This document shows positions 26,973 through 37,314 of a stretch of DNA of 64,000 nucleotides, in pieces. The notes below the pieces were generated by a model. It saw only the letters and a program-made list of their open reading frames with translations. It had not been told where the DNA came from and did no database searches. A program made the translations under genes and the position numbers. Numbering within the stretch: position 1 is the stretch's first letter; each line of letters opens with the position of its first letter. The stretch comes from Morchella semilibera. Taxonomy: Eukaryota > Ascomycota > Pezizomycetes > Pezizales > Morchellaceae. The stretch covers positions 1,932,370 to 1,996,369 of the forward strand of contig WBVU01000008.1 in assembly GCA_009192285.1 (NCBI GenBank), written 5' to 3'.

Positions 26973-28668
26973 CTATATCATAGATTTTGGCCTCCACTTA
27001 ACATAAGGATGTCCAGTAGATTCAGGAACCAAATGATCAATCATCGCTGTATTGACAAATCCCGGATGAACCTGTGATAGGCTTGTTACTCCACACATTC
27101 TCATTGTGGTCTCCAATTCATCATTCAGGACTATCAGAAGTGGTCAGTGATTGACAGCTGATTGAAATAGTATGTGGAAAAACCCACTTTGTGTTAGATG
27201 TGATATGCCCTCAGCCCCATAGCTCAGAGCATAGAGATAGGGTCTTCCAATACCAACAGCCTTGGCACCTAGACAAAGCGCCTTGAAGATGTCGGTGCCG
27301 CGACGAATACCGCCATCAATGTAAACTTCTAGATGGTCGAATACCTCCGGGCAGACCTTATGAAGCTCTAGAAGAGTAAAAAATAGAAGGTGGGGAACTA
27401 AGCTGCCAAATTAGCTTCCGGCAACCGGCGGGGCCCATCTTGACGTACGTATCCAAAGATCTCCCACCATGGTTCGAGAGTACAATTCCCTGAACCCCAT
27501 ACTTGAGCGCCAATTGGGCATCTGCCGCGGTCTGAATACCCTTAAGAACAATAGGCAAGTCCCCGCACACACTTTTGAGCCATGGTATATCCTCCCAGTT
27601 GAGAGTTCTGTCAACATACAGGCCCATCAGTCTTCCCATACCACCGCCCTTTTTATCGTTGTGGCTGACAGCGCCGCTGACAGCACTTTTGACTGGGACA
27701 TCAACCTTCAATCTTTCGTCCGCCTCCCGCTTCCCAGCAAGGTGTGCATCAACAGTCACAAATACAGCTTTGACACCTGCCTCTCTTGCAGTTTTGAGGA
27801 GGGCCATGGTCTTTGTGCGGTCCGTGTTTACGTAAAGTTGGAGAAAATGGGTTTGTTTTTCTGGGCCCAGGCCGGCTGATATGATATCTGCAATTGGAGC
27901 TGAGGAGTTGGTGGAAATCTATAAATTGATTAGCTAGCCATTATATTATTCTGTGGACAACCGTCTGCCCCACTTACGATATGAATAATACCCTCTGCAC
28001 CAGCGCCCCTCGATACCGCCATCTCCCCCTCCTCGTGAATCATCTTTGCCATCGCCGTGGGTGCCACAAAGAATGGCGACCTTGTTCTCACTCCTAGTAT
28101 GGTTGTCGCCCGTATCGACGTCCTTGTTATTCCTCATCACCCTTGGCCTCAATAACACGCGGTCAAACGCCTCTTTGTTCAATCTCATAGATATGAGATC
28201 TGTCGCTGCAGAGGAAAAGAACGCCCATGCCTTAGCGCTACTAGTCTTTTCCGCAACGGCCTCAAAGTCATAGGTATTAATTAGTGATTCTAAGGGCGGC
28301 TTTACGCTGGAGTCTTTGAGAACGCCAAGGTCTACTGCTATAGGTACACTTTGGGGGTCGATGGGGCCAAGGTTTTTTATGCTCGCTGGAACATCCTTCT
28401 CTAGAAGTTCGGGGTGTGTGCACAGAGTCATAGGCTCCCGTAGCATCAGCGCCGGCATAAGCTAGAAGCACTATGGGGATGAATTAGAGCTTCGATCGAT
28501 TAACGAGACCAGGGATATGGGCTTGTTTGTTTGTTTACCCTGAGGCCCTCCAGGATGTTGCTGTAAGAATTCGGTGATATCATAGACAGTACCGCGGACT
28601 GTCATCCAGCAGTCGCTTTGAGTGTTGTGTTTGGAAACATCACCGGTGGTGAGCATCTTCTTGGTCAT
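26973..28668 (-). CDS. CYB2: flavocytochrome b2-type L-lactate dehydrogenase, frame broken three times
   Basis: Family role: FMN-dependent oxidation of L-lactate with electrons passed through a cytochrome b5 domain to cytochrome c. Exons are 28668-28539, 28470-27978, 27918-27449, 27397-27188 and 27130-26973, all with GT-AG introns of 51-68 bp. The b5 domain carries heme ligands in FLQQHPGG and AYDSVHTP. The FMN barrel has [22 protein letters not shown], the catalytic-His motif [10 protein letters not shown] and DGGIRRGTD. The end is VKWRPKSMI. Three extra single bases interrupt the frame: a C4 run at 28411-28414, a GGGC site near 28107-28111, and a T6 run at 27378-27383. Without them the length would be about 485 residues, normal for the family. 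Start ATG 28668 places the b5 domain at the N-terminus with no mitochondrial presequence; an in-frame upstream ATG is at 28740. It may be a decayed gene or contain sequencing errors. Confidence 0.85.
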
Positions 28669-28740
28669 GGTGTCATGGGGGAAACTGTGTAGCCAGTTTT
28701 CACACGTGTAAGGAGGCAATATAGAGGAGTAGTGGTCCAA

Positions 28741-29047
28741 AAGACAACATATTTCTCCTAGCTATAGATACACGTCTCCTGGGTTTCGGTAAGATTAATT
28801 GGTCTTCGGTGTAAACCCCGGTTATCGACACGCGGGGATGTGATATGGTCGGAGATCGGGGCAATAGGGTACGAAGGGTTCTGTGTGCAACCCACCAGAA
28901 ACCAGGCCTAAGCCCTAATGCAGATCTCCCGCAGTGAATTAGGTTTCTTGCATGTGATCTACATATGGTCTTAGGGCTGTTGGCATTTTTAGCTGCATAT
29001 TACTTTCTTCCCCCAAACAGGCGCCTCTGGAGGTATGTATTAATAGG
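28741..29047. other. 5' flank of the lactate dehydrogenase gene
   Basis: No gene and no obvious TATA box. This is the likely promoter region for the minus-strand gene. Confidence 0.4.
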
Positions 29048-29156
29048 GACTTTGCGCGAATGGAGCAAGCTCTATATTTCTTATCTGATTGGCAGGCTAT
29101 TGATCGGCATCAATCGGGTTACCGGAAAATAGAGCTGGCTCCATTTGCGCAAAGTC
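29048..29156. repeat. 109-bp inverted-repeat element
   Basis: The arms at 29048-29075 and 29129-29156 are 28-bp inverted copies with two mismatches, beginning GACTTTGCGC and ending GAGCTCTAT-like. The 53-bp loop is non-coding. It looks like a compact MITE or foldback sequence. Confidence 0.55.
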
Positions 29157-29158
29157 GT

Positions 29159-29424
29159 GAAAACGCCAAGTTTTTAATGACTTCTCAATACAGTACAATC
29201 TCGCTATAAGGATATCTGCATCCAAAAATATCCTCATAGGCCATTTATCCTTATAAGAAGTGCCTAGTTCACCCAAAGCAATCCCTATTGGGACTCAAGA
29301 TATATCCTTATAGGCTGAATATCCTTATAAACAATATCCTTATAACGAGATTGTACTGTAGTGATAGATTAGTATACAAGAATGTTGTGGTCGTCTTGCA
29401 AGTTATTAAAGACTTGGCGTTTTT
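29159..29424. repeat. outer inverted repeat enclosing a MITE
   Basis: AAAACGCCAAG.TTTAAT blocks at 29159-29181 and 29403-29424 are inverted copies. Removing the 168-bp pogo-like MITE inside leaves a roughly 100-bp foldback element, so this appears to be an older element invaded by a younger one. Confidence 0.5.
29191..29358. mobile_element. 168-bp pogo/Tigger-type MITE
   Basis: The ends are CAGTACAATCTCGCTATAAG on the left and its inverse, with one mismatch, on the right. TA duplications at 29189-29190 and 29359-29360 flank it. Multiple TATCCTTATA repeats fill the interior. The TIR shares the CTCGCTATAAGG core with the element at 6957-7655. No transposase is encoded, so it would need one in trans. 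Confidence 0.75.
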
Positions 29425-31480
29425 CTAAGTATGTACCTGTACCTTTAAGACTGGAGTAATACCTTACACATGAATCGTGCTCGACCCCGTAGAAAGAGCA
29501 TTTTTTGGCTCTTGAATTGGAAGACTACGAAAGGTCCCTCGATCCCCTTCCTCTTCTTCCTCTTTTTTTTTTGCTTTTTTTTTTACGCAGAGCTTCGATA
29601 TGTTAAAATCTAGCCCAAACGCCGCTTGTTGGGACCACGTGTCGTTTTCTTGAGAATTTTCTTTTAAAACGCCACTCTTTAATCTTCCTTTTCACGTAAC
29701 ATTTCATGGACTTACTCAAAGATTCAACTGATCTCCGCTTCCTAACTGTTCCTGGATGGAATCCATCGATACGTCAAATCGCCATAGCGCTCCCTATTCT
29801 CACATTCACGGCCTCTCCTCTGTTTCTGGGTCTCTCAAGATTTTTGCCGTGAACTCTCGGTGCAGGAAGCCCTCTGGGGATCTAGAAAATTTTTGGCGAG
29901 TGGCACACGATCAGTCTGGCTGTAGGCCTAAAAGGCCATGGATTTGGTGTTGGGAGAGTTTGCAGCGGAAGTCTGTCTTTGAGGACGGGGTGCCAGTTCG
30001 GACTGAATTGGGTTGAGCTCGCATTAAATTGATCTTTATGTTTCATGGGTCGGCTGGGGTGGGGGCCGGTGGTGGTCTCTGGGTTGTGAGAACATTTCGA
30101 ACTCAAAAGTCGATTTCCAGGATCCATTTCCCGGGTTTCCCGAATACCCCTTAACTTATCACTTACTAGACATCCCTTGAGCTATGGCTACAGTTTCTCT
30201 TTGTTAAAGAACAGTCTTGACAAAGAAAATCGTTCTGCTGGCTAGATCTAGCTTCTTTCCCAATCAGAGTGGTTCCTTCATCCATCAGTCCTCCAAAACC
30301 TATACTCAAGAACTGGGCATAAGGTTCTATGCATGCCCTTAGCGGAACCAGTAGCAGCCGCAAGCAGCGTCAGCAGAGGTTTTGGTCCAAAGAGTGGATG
30401 TGAGGTGGTCGATAAAAATACTAACTACATAGCGGCAATCGATGTCATGAGATTTTGACCTTCGAGGAAAGAACTCCTGCCGGCCGAGTATCACGAAAGC
30501 TTTCTAGCCTCCATGCTTTATCACACTAGGCTCAGTTAGGCATTTTATTGGCGGCTTGGCAACCTTAGGTGAATGACGTCAATATAAGTACTGGGGGCTC
30601 TGGGGCAAATACTTACAAAAGGGTCAAGTTGGTTAGGTTGGCCTGGCCACCTCATCGCCTGGAACATGCTTCTTTGAGCCTCAAAACCTATCGGATTTTT
30701 CTACAGTGAATCTGCGAGGAGAAGCTACCCAGTTAATTCAATCAAGGCTGCAAAATCGGCCTCAACAGGTACAGTGTTATTGGAGACTGCATCCTGATGC
30801 AGGGACTCTGGGATGGTCCTAATGCATCTTTATAACTACCATGGCTTTATCTTCGGGATTCCTATAGCCGGGTTACGGGGATAACGGGGGAACCTCCGGC
30901 CGGAAAAAACTGGCACACCAGTCCTTTGAACTTCCAGTCCTAAAGCTCAACAAGTCATCGGTTCGGAAAGAGTTTTTATTTTAAAGTTTAAGTTCTGGAC
31001 CCTTTACCTATGCGCCACTGAGACTGGTCTAATGATTTCCGGAGGGTGGACTATGGCCATGTGTTAAGTCTGGAACCAAACTATGTCAGAGTTTACAAAT
31101 GAGAGAGCTTCGATTCTTCTATCAGGGGATTCTAGGAGAGAGTTCAGTAAGGAGCTTGGTTGCTAAATCCGTAGAAGGATTGTATCGGACTCTATCCCCT
31201 CCGTTGTTTTCAAGGTCTTTTGTTATAGATACTCGGTAGGCGGGAAAATCCTCTGAGGTTGTAAACCTTTTGGCAGGTGCTAACACGCCGGTTAGTCACG
31301 GACCAAAAGACCTGCGAAGGGCTTGGGGCGAACTGGGGGATGGCAACTCTAGAGTACTGTTATGGGCCTGCCAGTATGTAGGCTCCCCACTCAAAGATAC
31401 ATTACCTCGCCTGATATCATGAATGGAGGAACTTGAGAGGGAGTACGTAATGTTAAAGGCAAGGAAAAATACTCAAATTC
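29425..31480. other. intergenic DNA
   Basis: No gene is recognised. The sequence has T-runs at 29563-29584 and a scatter of short open frames. Nothing on either strand carries a family motif. Confidence 0.5.
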
Positions 31481-31486
31481 ATTTCT

Positions 31487-31675
31487 TATTTAAACCCCCC
31501 GTTTCCCCTCTCCACCAGCCATCCCCTCCTCACCATCCTTCTCATACACCTGTCTTTTCATCATTCGTTCATCCTTTTCACTCGTTACAACATAAAGGCC
31601 AACGTAAGTCTACCGTTCTCCGAGGTCCTTATAATTCGACTGTGCCCTGACTTTATAGGAAAATAAACTTTCAAA
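31487..31675 (+). promoter_or_regulatory. core promoter and 5'-UTR intron of the KEX2-repeat gene
   Basis: TATTTAAA at 31487 is followed by a long C/T-rich tract to about 31570, a fungal core-promoter pattern. GTAAGT at 31604 to TAG at 31658 delimits a likely 55-bp intron ending 17 bp before the start codon. Confidence 0.45.
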
Positions 31676-33583
31676 ATGCAAATGAAAATCCCACACAGCC
31701 TCGTTGTCTTGGTTGTATCCCTTGGAATCTTTGCTACCGCAAGCCCCACAGGCGTCGGTACCATTGGAACCGCGGGATGCACCGAGAGGATCGAGGTCCC
31801 GGTTGAGATTGTCAAGACGTGCCCTCAACCGCAAGTCATCAGCATCAGGACCGTCTACAGAACTGTCAAGGAGATTGTCCCTGACTGTGGCTGCACTGAC
31901 GATTTCACGGACTTTGCCAACGTCCAGCTCATCGCCGATACCGCATGCCGCAATGGGCTTGTCTTCCTCCCCGACGGGACGACTAAGAAAAGGGGCATCT
32001 TTGAGCGTTCTCCAGCTTGCCAGAGCTTCTCTATCGTAGATGGGCCCAGCCCTGCTGAATTGAGGAAGCGTTATGAAGCTCTGAGGAAGCGCCATGAAGG
32101 TAATGACTGTAGTGGCGGATGCGACAGTGGGGACCTTTCAGGCCACATCCACGACAAGTTCGATCAAGTCAAGAACACCTTCAAGCACAATCTTAACCAG
32201 AACATCAACAATAATGATAACACCAATCTAGATGATGACAATGTCGCTGGCGGGTTCGGCGGGTTCAAGGCCAAGCGTCAGTTTGGATTCGGAGGTTTCC
32301 AGAGGTTTCCGAGGCTTTGGTGGCTTCGACGGTGACTTGAGCGACAATGATAACCAGAACATCAACCAAAATGTGAACGCCAACCAGAACCTGATGGCCA
32401 ACCTTGGAAAGTTCAACAGCTTCTTTGGCACCGGCAACGGTCATGGTGATTCCACCGGGGACGGGGGCGCAGCTGGTGCCGCCGCGGCTGGCCTAAACGG
32501 GTTGGCTTTCGGAATCAATGATAACACTGACTTCAATGTCAACAACAATGTTGCCTTTGAGGACGATACCTTCTTCAAGAAGATGAAGCGTAGTGCTCAG
32601 TTTGGGTTCGGTGGCTTTGGCGATGGCGGCTTTGATAACAGCGATAACCAGAACATTAACCAGAACATCAACAACAACCAGAACTTGAATGAGAACTTCT
32701 TCAAGGGAGTCTTTGGCGGCGGCGGAGACGACTTTGGGGGTGTCGGCATTATTCCCTTATTCCCCGGCTTCATCGGCGGCTTTGGCGGCTTTGGCGGCTT
32801 TGGCGGCTTTGGCGGGTGGGATGGCTTTGGCGGGTTCGGGGACGGCTTTGGCGGATTTGGGGATGGAATGAACGAGAACTTCAACGTCAACCCCAATACC
32901 AACATTGAGACATTTGGTACCGGTTTCGGCGGCTTCAACAAGGTAAAGCGCTGCGACTCCGGTGACTGCGGTTACGGCCTTGGTGGTGGAATTGGCGAAA
33001 GCTTCGCCTCCGCCTCCAGCAAACAGCAACATTAACTACAACTCCGTAAGTAGCTCATCCATGACATGCATCATCATCCCACCCAATAATAGTAAAAAGC
33101 GCTAACAGCGAGCGCTACCACTAGAACACCAACTACAACAGCAATGACGTCGTTGAGGCTGCCCCCGTCGTCGAGACCGTTGTCGAGAAAGTCCCCGTTA
33201 TCGAGACTGTCTACCAGCCCGTAGTCGAGTATGAGACCGTTGAGGTCGTCGAGAAGGTCCCCGTCGTCGAGACCGTCTACGAGCCCGTCACCGTCATCAA
33301 AGAGGTAGTCCCTGCTCCCGTCTGCAAGACCCCTGAGTGTGTCGTCCCTGTTGCCCCTGTTCCCGTCTGCAACACCCCAGACTGCCCACAGAAGAAGACT
33401 ATCACTACCGAGACCACCGTCATCGAGCCTGCCGTTGAGACCGCCGAGGTCGTCCAGCCCGTTGAGGTTGTCAAGCCGGTCGAGGTCGTTAAGCCCGTTG
33501 AGGTCTATGCCGTCTTCTTCACTGTCACTGGATGTGGTGTCCCGAACTACCCTTCATACTCTTATGGATCTTGCCACAAATAG
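31676..33583 (+). CDS. secreted KEX2-processed Gly-Phe/Asn-rich repeat protein, two frame lesions
   Basis: The start gives a signal peptide (PHSLVVLVVSLGIFATAS). A Cys-containing domain follows (CTERIEVPVEIVKTC, DCGC). Lys-Arg sites of the KEX2 protease type occur at TKKR, LRKR twice, KAKR, MKR and KVKR. Segments after KAKR and MKR are related: each has an FGFGGF block, then an Asn/Gln-rich DNQNINQN block. Exon 1 (31676-33045) joins exon 2 (33125-33583) by a GTAAGT-TAG intron. Exon 2 encodes Val-Glu-Thr/Val-Lys-Pro repeats and a Cys-containing end (TGCGVPNY, YGSCHK). Two lesions break the frame: a 10-bp tandem duplication at about 32297-32316 and one extra A near 33020. Without them the precursor would be about 605 residues. 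KEX2-processed repeat proteins include surface-active fungal peptides, but this architecture is not one I can name. Products could coat hyphae. Confidence 0.7.
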
Positions 33584-34388
33584 AGGTTTGATCGGGTTCG
33601 CGGGGGGTAGTGTATATTGCCGGTCCTCTGCTGCTGTCAGATGATTGTGAGATATATTAGATGGTGGTTTTATTTCTCTTCCCTATAAAAAAGCTACATA
33701 ATCATAATGTTTTTGGAGGTTAATGATGACTTTTTTATAATCTCCTTTGCCGCCGCGTGTGGGCGGTTTTTTGGACGGCGGGCTGCATGTCGATGGTGGT
33801 AGTTTAAAAGGACGTGTATAATAAAGTTAAATTAAATCCCTCCTCAATTGCTGTGTCCTCTCACTTCTCGGGCCCCAGCTAAATGTGTGACTATCAAGTG
33901 TGTTGTGGGGTGTGGTTTGGTGGTGCATGCAACAAAACAGGGGTGCGTGTGCGGTCTAGGTTGATCATGAACTGTCACTCGGTTGCTATTTCTGCGCTAA
34001 TCCGGTTTAGGATTGATCAATTGATTGAATGATTGATAACTAATCCGGTTCGGGATAGATAAATACTTTGTTACTTTTCCGCTGGATACATCATCATGTT
34101 TACGCCTAGTCACTGTACCTATTTATATCTCTTCCTCTTTGCCTCAGAGGCAAAGAGCAATGTAGCTATAGGTATGTACTTACTTGGCGGTGCACTATCT
34201 ATGGACAGACCGGGCGGGACCACTAACATTGAAGTAACTACATGTGGCTCGGGGACTTGACTCGGCATATTCATAGCTACATATATGATCGAAGATACTT
34301 GTATGTAGACAAGATAGCCTTAGATCCCACCATGAAACCAACAAAAAAAAAAGTTTTTTATCTCCCAGAGTATCTGTACCCGTGCGCC
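33584..34388. other. convergent intergenic region
   Basis: Lies between the 3' ends of the KEX2-repeat gene (+) and the AA9 gene (-). It holds two imperfect copies of CTAATCCGGTT.GGAT.GAT (near 33998 and 34041) and a perfect-stem hairpin, CTCTTTGCCTCAGAGGCAAAGAG, at 34135-34157. Confidence 0.5.
34135..34157. repeat. 23-bp perfect hairpin
   Basis: CTCTTTGCCT and AGGCAAAGAG are exact inverted halves around a 3-base loop. It sits between two convergent genes and may be a 3'-end structure, though fungal polymerase II genes do not need hairpin terminators. Confidence 0.4.
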
Positions 34389-35370
34389 CTAACCAGACCA
34401 GACCGGGCCCCCCGGGGGGGTATAGTCTGGAGCTGAGGGCGTGATCCGCCACAGCTCGACCAAGATCTACACACACACACGGTCAGCACACGCCCACTAT
34501 ATATATCTAGTATCAGGCAGGACACTCACGCCCGGGTCTGTAGGCACATATGCTCCCGGCAGGGCCACACCCGTCGGGTTCGCGCTTCCGCCGCCCGTAA
34601 CCGTAATCTGCGCACAGCTCCTACCCGCAACCGTTAGCACCACCACCACCACCACCACATGTACACCCCACTAGCTAGAGCGTCGTAACGTACGGGTAGA
34701 ACTGCGCGCCCATGAGCGTCCCCGCGACGTGCAGGCCGAGGATCTCATGGCGGAGGAGGTACTCGCCGTTGCTGATGCTGGCGGGGATGGTGACGGTCCA
34801 GCTGGCGCCGAGGGACGCGAGCTTGTCCGAGCCCCAGGCGGGCGTCTCGGTGGGCTTGTAGCCCCATTGGTCGATCTTGACCCAGACGGCGCCGGTGTCG
34901 CCTTTGAAGGTGCTGCAGCCGTTCGGGCACTTTGCGATGTAGGTCATTACGGGGCCTGAGTGCGAGGAGCCCCATTGGTCCCATTGGAACTTGCTGGTGG
35001 GTGTTAGTGTGCAGGGCGGAAACGGGGGGTGGGAGGGGGAGGGTACACTTGGGAGCCGGCCGTGACGGGGATGTTGTTGGTGATGGGGACGTTGCCGCCG
35101 ACGTTGCAGGTGATGTTTGTGGTGGTGAAGTCCTGTGCTTGGCTGTGAGCGGGTGGTGGGGGAGGGGGCGGGGGTAAAGATACGTACTGGGACGGGCCCG
35201 TTGTCTTTGTAGGTGCGTGTGTACCGCACGGGGGTTGGCGTGATGTACGGGTCTGAGAAGGGCGCCCAGCCGGGGTAGCTCACGCCGTCGACGATGATGC
35301 TCTGTAGGTATCCATGCGCCTGGACATAAGCCGGCGCGAGAAGGAGGAGGGCGGCGGCGGCGATATGCAT
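34389..35370 (-). CDS. AA9 lytic polysaccharide monooxygenase
   Basis: Copper enzyme that oxidatively cleaves cellulose or related glucans outside the cell. Exons are 35370-35188, 35132-35047, 34993-34694, 34620-34530 and 34466-34389, with GT-AG introns of 53-73 bp, giving 245 residues. The signal peptide ends AYVQA, leaving His1 of HGYLQSIIVDG as one histidine-brace ligand. The second His is in GSSHSGPVMTY and the axial Tyr is in GAQFYPSCAQI. Cysteines TNITCNVGG and ISNGEYLLRHEI-type strands fit AA9. The C-terminal part reads PGAYVPTDPG, then YTPPGGPVWSG. No carbohydrate-binding module follows. A TATAAAAA-type box lies 67 bp upstream (35437-35444). All exons join in frame. Exon 2/3 could also splice 2 nt earlier and 4 nt later, but the chosen junction restores AGSQVKFQW. 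Confidence 0.93.
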
Positions 35371-35436
35371 CTTTGGCTAGCTGTGTCGAGAGAGGTCGAT
35401 CGTGGTGAGGAGGAGAGAGGAGATGGCCATGGGGGA

Positions 35437-35444
35437 TTTTTATA
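35437..35444 (-). promoter_or_regulatory. TATA box of the AA9 gene
   Basis: TATAAAAA on the minus strand, 67 bp upstream of the AA9 start codon. Confidence 0.5.
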
Positions 35445-36011
35445 TTCAGAGATAGGGCAGTTAGGGAGCTGGAATCAATGACTGATGGTGAGGGCCTAGA
35501 CCATGGGCTCTGCAGGGGCAGATCAGAGGGTGTGCCATTGTGATCGAGGGTGAGGACACCCGGTGCCGGTGCTCTGCTTTACAGCTCGTCGGGGGTGCAC
35601 TGGTGGGGTGAACTGGGTGAGGACTTTGATTTTGGTATGTATTTGACCTTGGCCTCTGGGCTGTCAGGTTGGTTAATTAGGAATCATCATCAAACGTCCC
35701 CGGGCCCTAGATCCAGGTATACGGTGTGGACAGCGCAGCGCCATATATATTGTTTAATTGTATATACATGTACCCGCACGTTAATTAATTACAAGTCCTG
35801 GGAAACGGTGACGTTAATGTGCAACTCAAAGGCGACCACCCCGGCATTAATTATAGGGAAAACTACAAGAGAGATGGAGGCAACCTGTATCCTGGCTGGA
35901 TATTATATATTCAGTTCGCATCATCTCTATAATGGATTTGGTAATCTTTGCGTTGCGTTGCGTTGAGTAGTGCTGGCCCGGGTGATACTTCTCAGGACTT
36001 GGTTAACGTGC
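35445..36011. other. upstream flank of the AA9 gene
   Basis: The open frame 35550-35966 (+) has no recognisable domain and lies in the likely AA9 promoter region. I do not call it a gene. TACATGTA is at 35763. Confidence 0.45.
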
Positions 36012-36099
36012 GTAGGTAATCAGTCATCGGACGGAAGGCCACCAAAATAGAATCCGCAGGCAAAATTATCGCTAGGTCGTCCGATGACTTATTACCTAC
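36012..36099. repeat. 88-bp TIR element
   Basis: GTAGGTAATCAGTCATCGGA (36012-36033) and its inverse with one mismatch (36078-36099) form 22-bp arms around a 44-bp centre. It is non-coding and MITE-like. Confidence 0.6.
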
Positions 36100-37008
36100 C
36101 ACTGTACAGGAAAACACCTTACTAGAGAGCTAGCCGTTATCCCTTAGCCCGCAGCTGGCAATGCTGACCCCCCTATAGTAGAGGAGTTAATTTTGTATTG
36201 GAGATCTATTATCTGACAAGAGATACAAGATGATTTGCCAGCAAAGCCGCACAAACTAAACATTTGCTTTTTGGGGGAGGGGCCGGGGGATCGAGCTCAG
36301 GGATGCTCGAAAACCATCAGACGGACCATCTCCCCGCCTTGGGGCCCACAAAGATCGCCGTGCCAAGAGGGGGGCTGATGTCAATTTATGCTTGTTTTGC
36401 GCGGGGTGTCAAGGTGCCGGACCGGAGGGGTTTAATTTGCGGTGCCCAGGGCGGGGTCGGCCCGACGGAGCCGTAACGTATCCCTGCGTGGTTAGACGTC
36501 GTTTGAGGTACATTGTCGGGGTGCTATATATCGGCCTCGGCGGAGAGGGGTGGGATGGGGTGATATTAGTATATATAATAAGAAGAGGTGTATATAATAG
36601 CTGGGAGATATATGGTATCCCATGGTCGACCCCCCTACAGTAGGGGGCTGATGGGTATGAGTAGGGGGCTGATGGGTATGGGAGATTATGTCTATTGTTA
36701 ATTGATAGGAGAGATACTTGGCAAGATCTGTTAGTAGCGCCACTCTCTATGAGGGGGTCGGCGTTTTACTGACGGACTATATAGTGGTTCGCCGTCGTTG
36801 TGTGGGGTGTACGTCCGGGTGGGCCGGGGCGTTATAATAGAAGAGCCTAACTGTGGGGATTGAACCATGAGGGGGGAGAGAGGTAGTTGGGGACTGTTCT
36901 AGAGCTCGGGGTTAATTGTTAAGAGACGTGGGGTCACGTTAAAGTTAAGGTTGCATGTCGGTATCGATATGACCGATGGATGCAGGGTATTATTGTACAT
37001 GACATGTA
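36100..37008. other. GC-shifted intergenic DNA
   Basis: No gene supported. A 21-bp unit, AGTAGGGGGCTGATGGGTAT plus G, occurs twice in tandem at 36639-36680. Confidence 0.5.
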
Positions 37009-37314
37009 TGGAGCGGTAAATGTGTCAAAAGTACAACGGTGGTATAAGCACTGAATTTCAGTCCTTGTTCCAGCATAAATGCTGACTTTCAGTCTTTATT
37101 CTGCATTATCACGTACTAATACCAACAGTTTCACACCGGTGGTAAAATAGCTGCCACCGGTGGTGAAATTCCCTATTGGCGGACAATGTTCGTATATAGC
37201 CCCTTTTGACCAAAAGATCTATGCTTTTATCCATTTTAGGGTATATATAATTAAATGCTGGTACTATTTTCACCACCGGTGGTAAAAATCACTTTTGACA
37301 CGTTTACCGCACCA
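37009..37314. mobile_element. 306-bp TA-flanked TIR element with ACCGGTGGT repeats
   Basis: The ends TGGAGCGGTAAATGTGTCAA and the inverse of TGGTGCGGTAAACGTGTCAA form 24-bp TIRs with two mismatches. TA flanks both sides (37007-37008 and 37315-37316). Three copies of ACCGGTGGT sit inside, one within a perfect ACCACCGGTGGT palindrome near the right end. No transposase frame is present. Confidence 0.65.

Noticed and set aside
27411-27448. WAPPVAGS frame as a continuation of the lactate dehydrogenase exon
   Set aside because: It lies inside a GTACGT...CTTAG intron; removing it yields [16 protein letters not shown], which fits the family, apart from the T6 lesion.
32597-32941. Pro/Lys-rich minus-strand open frame under the KEX2-repeat gene
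   Set aside because: Antisense of the Gly-Phe repeats; the plus strand has the signal peptide, KR sites and splice sites.
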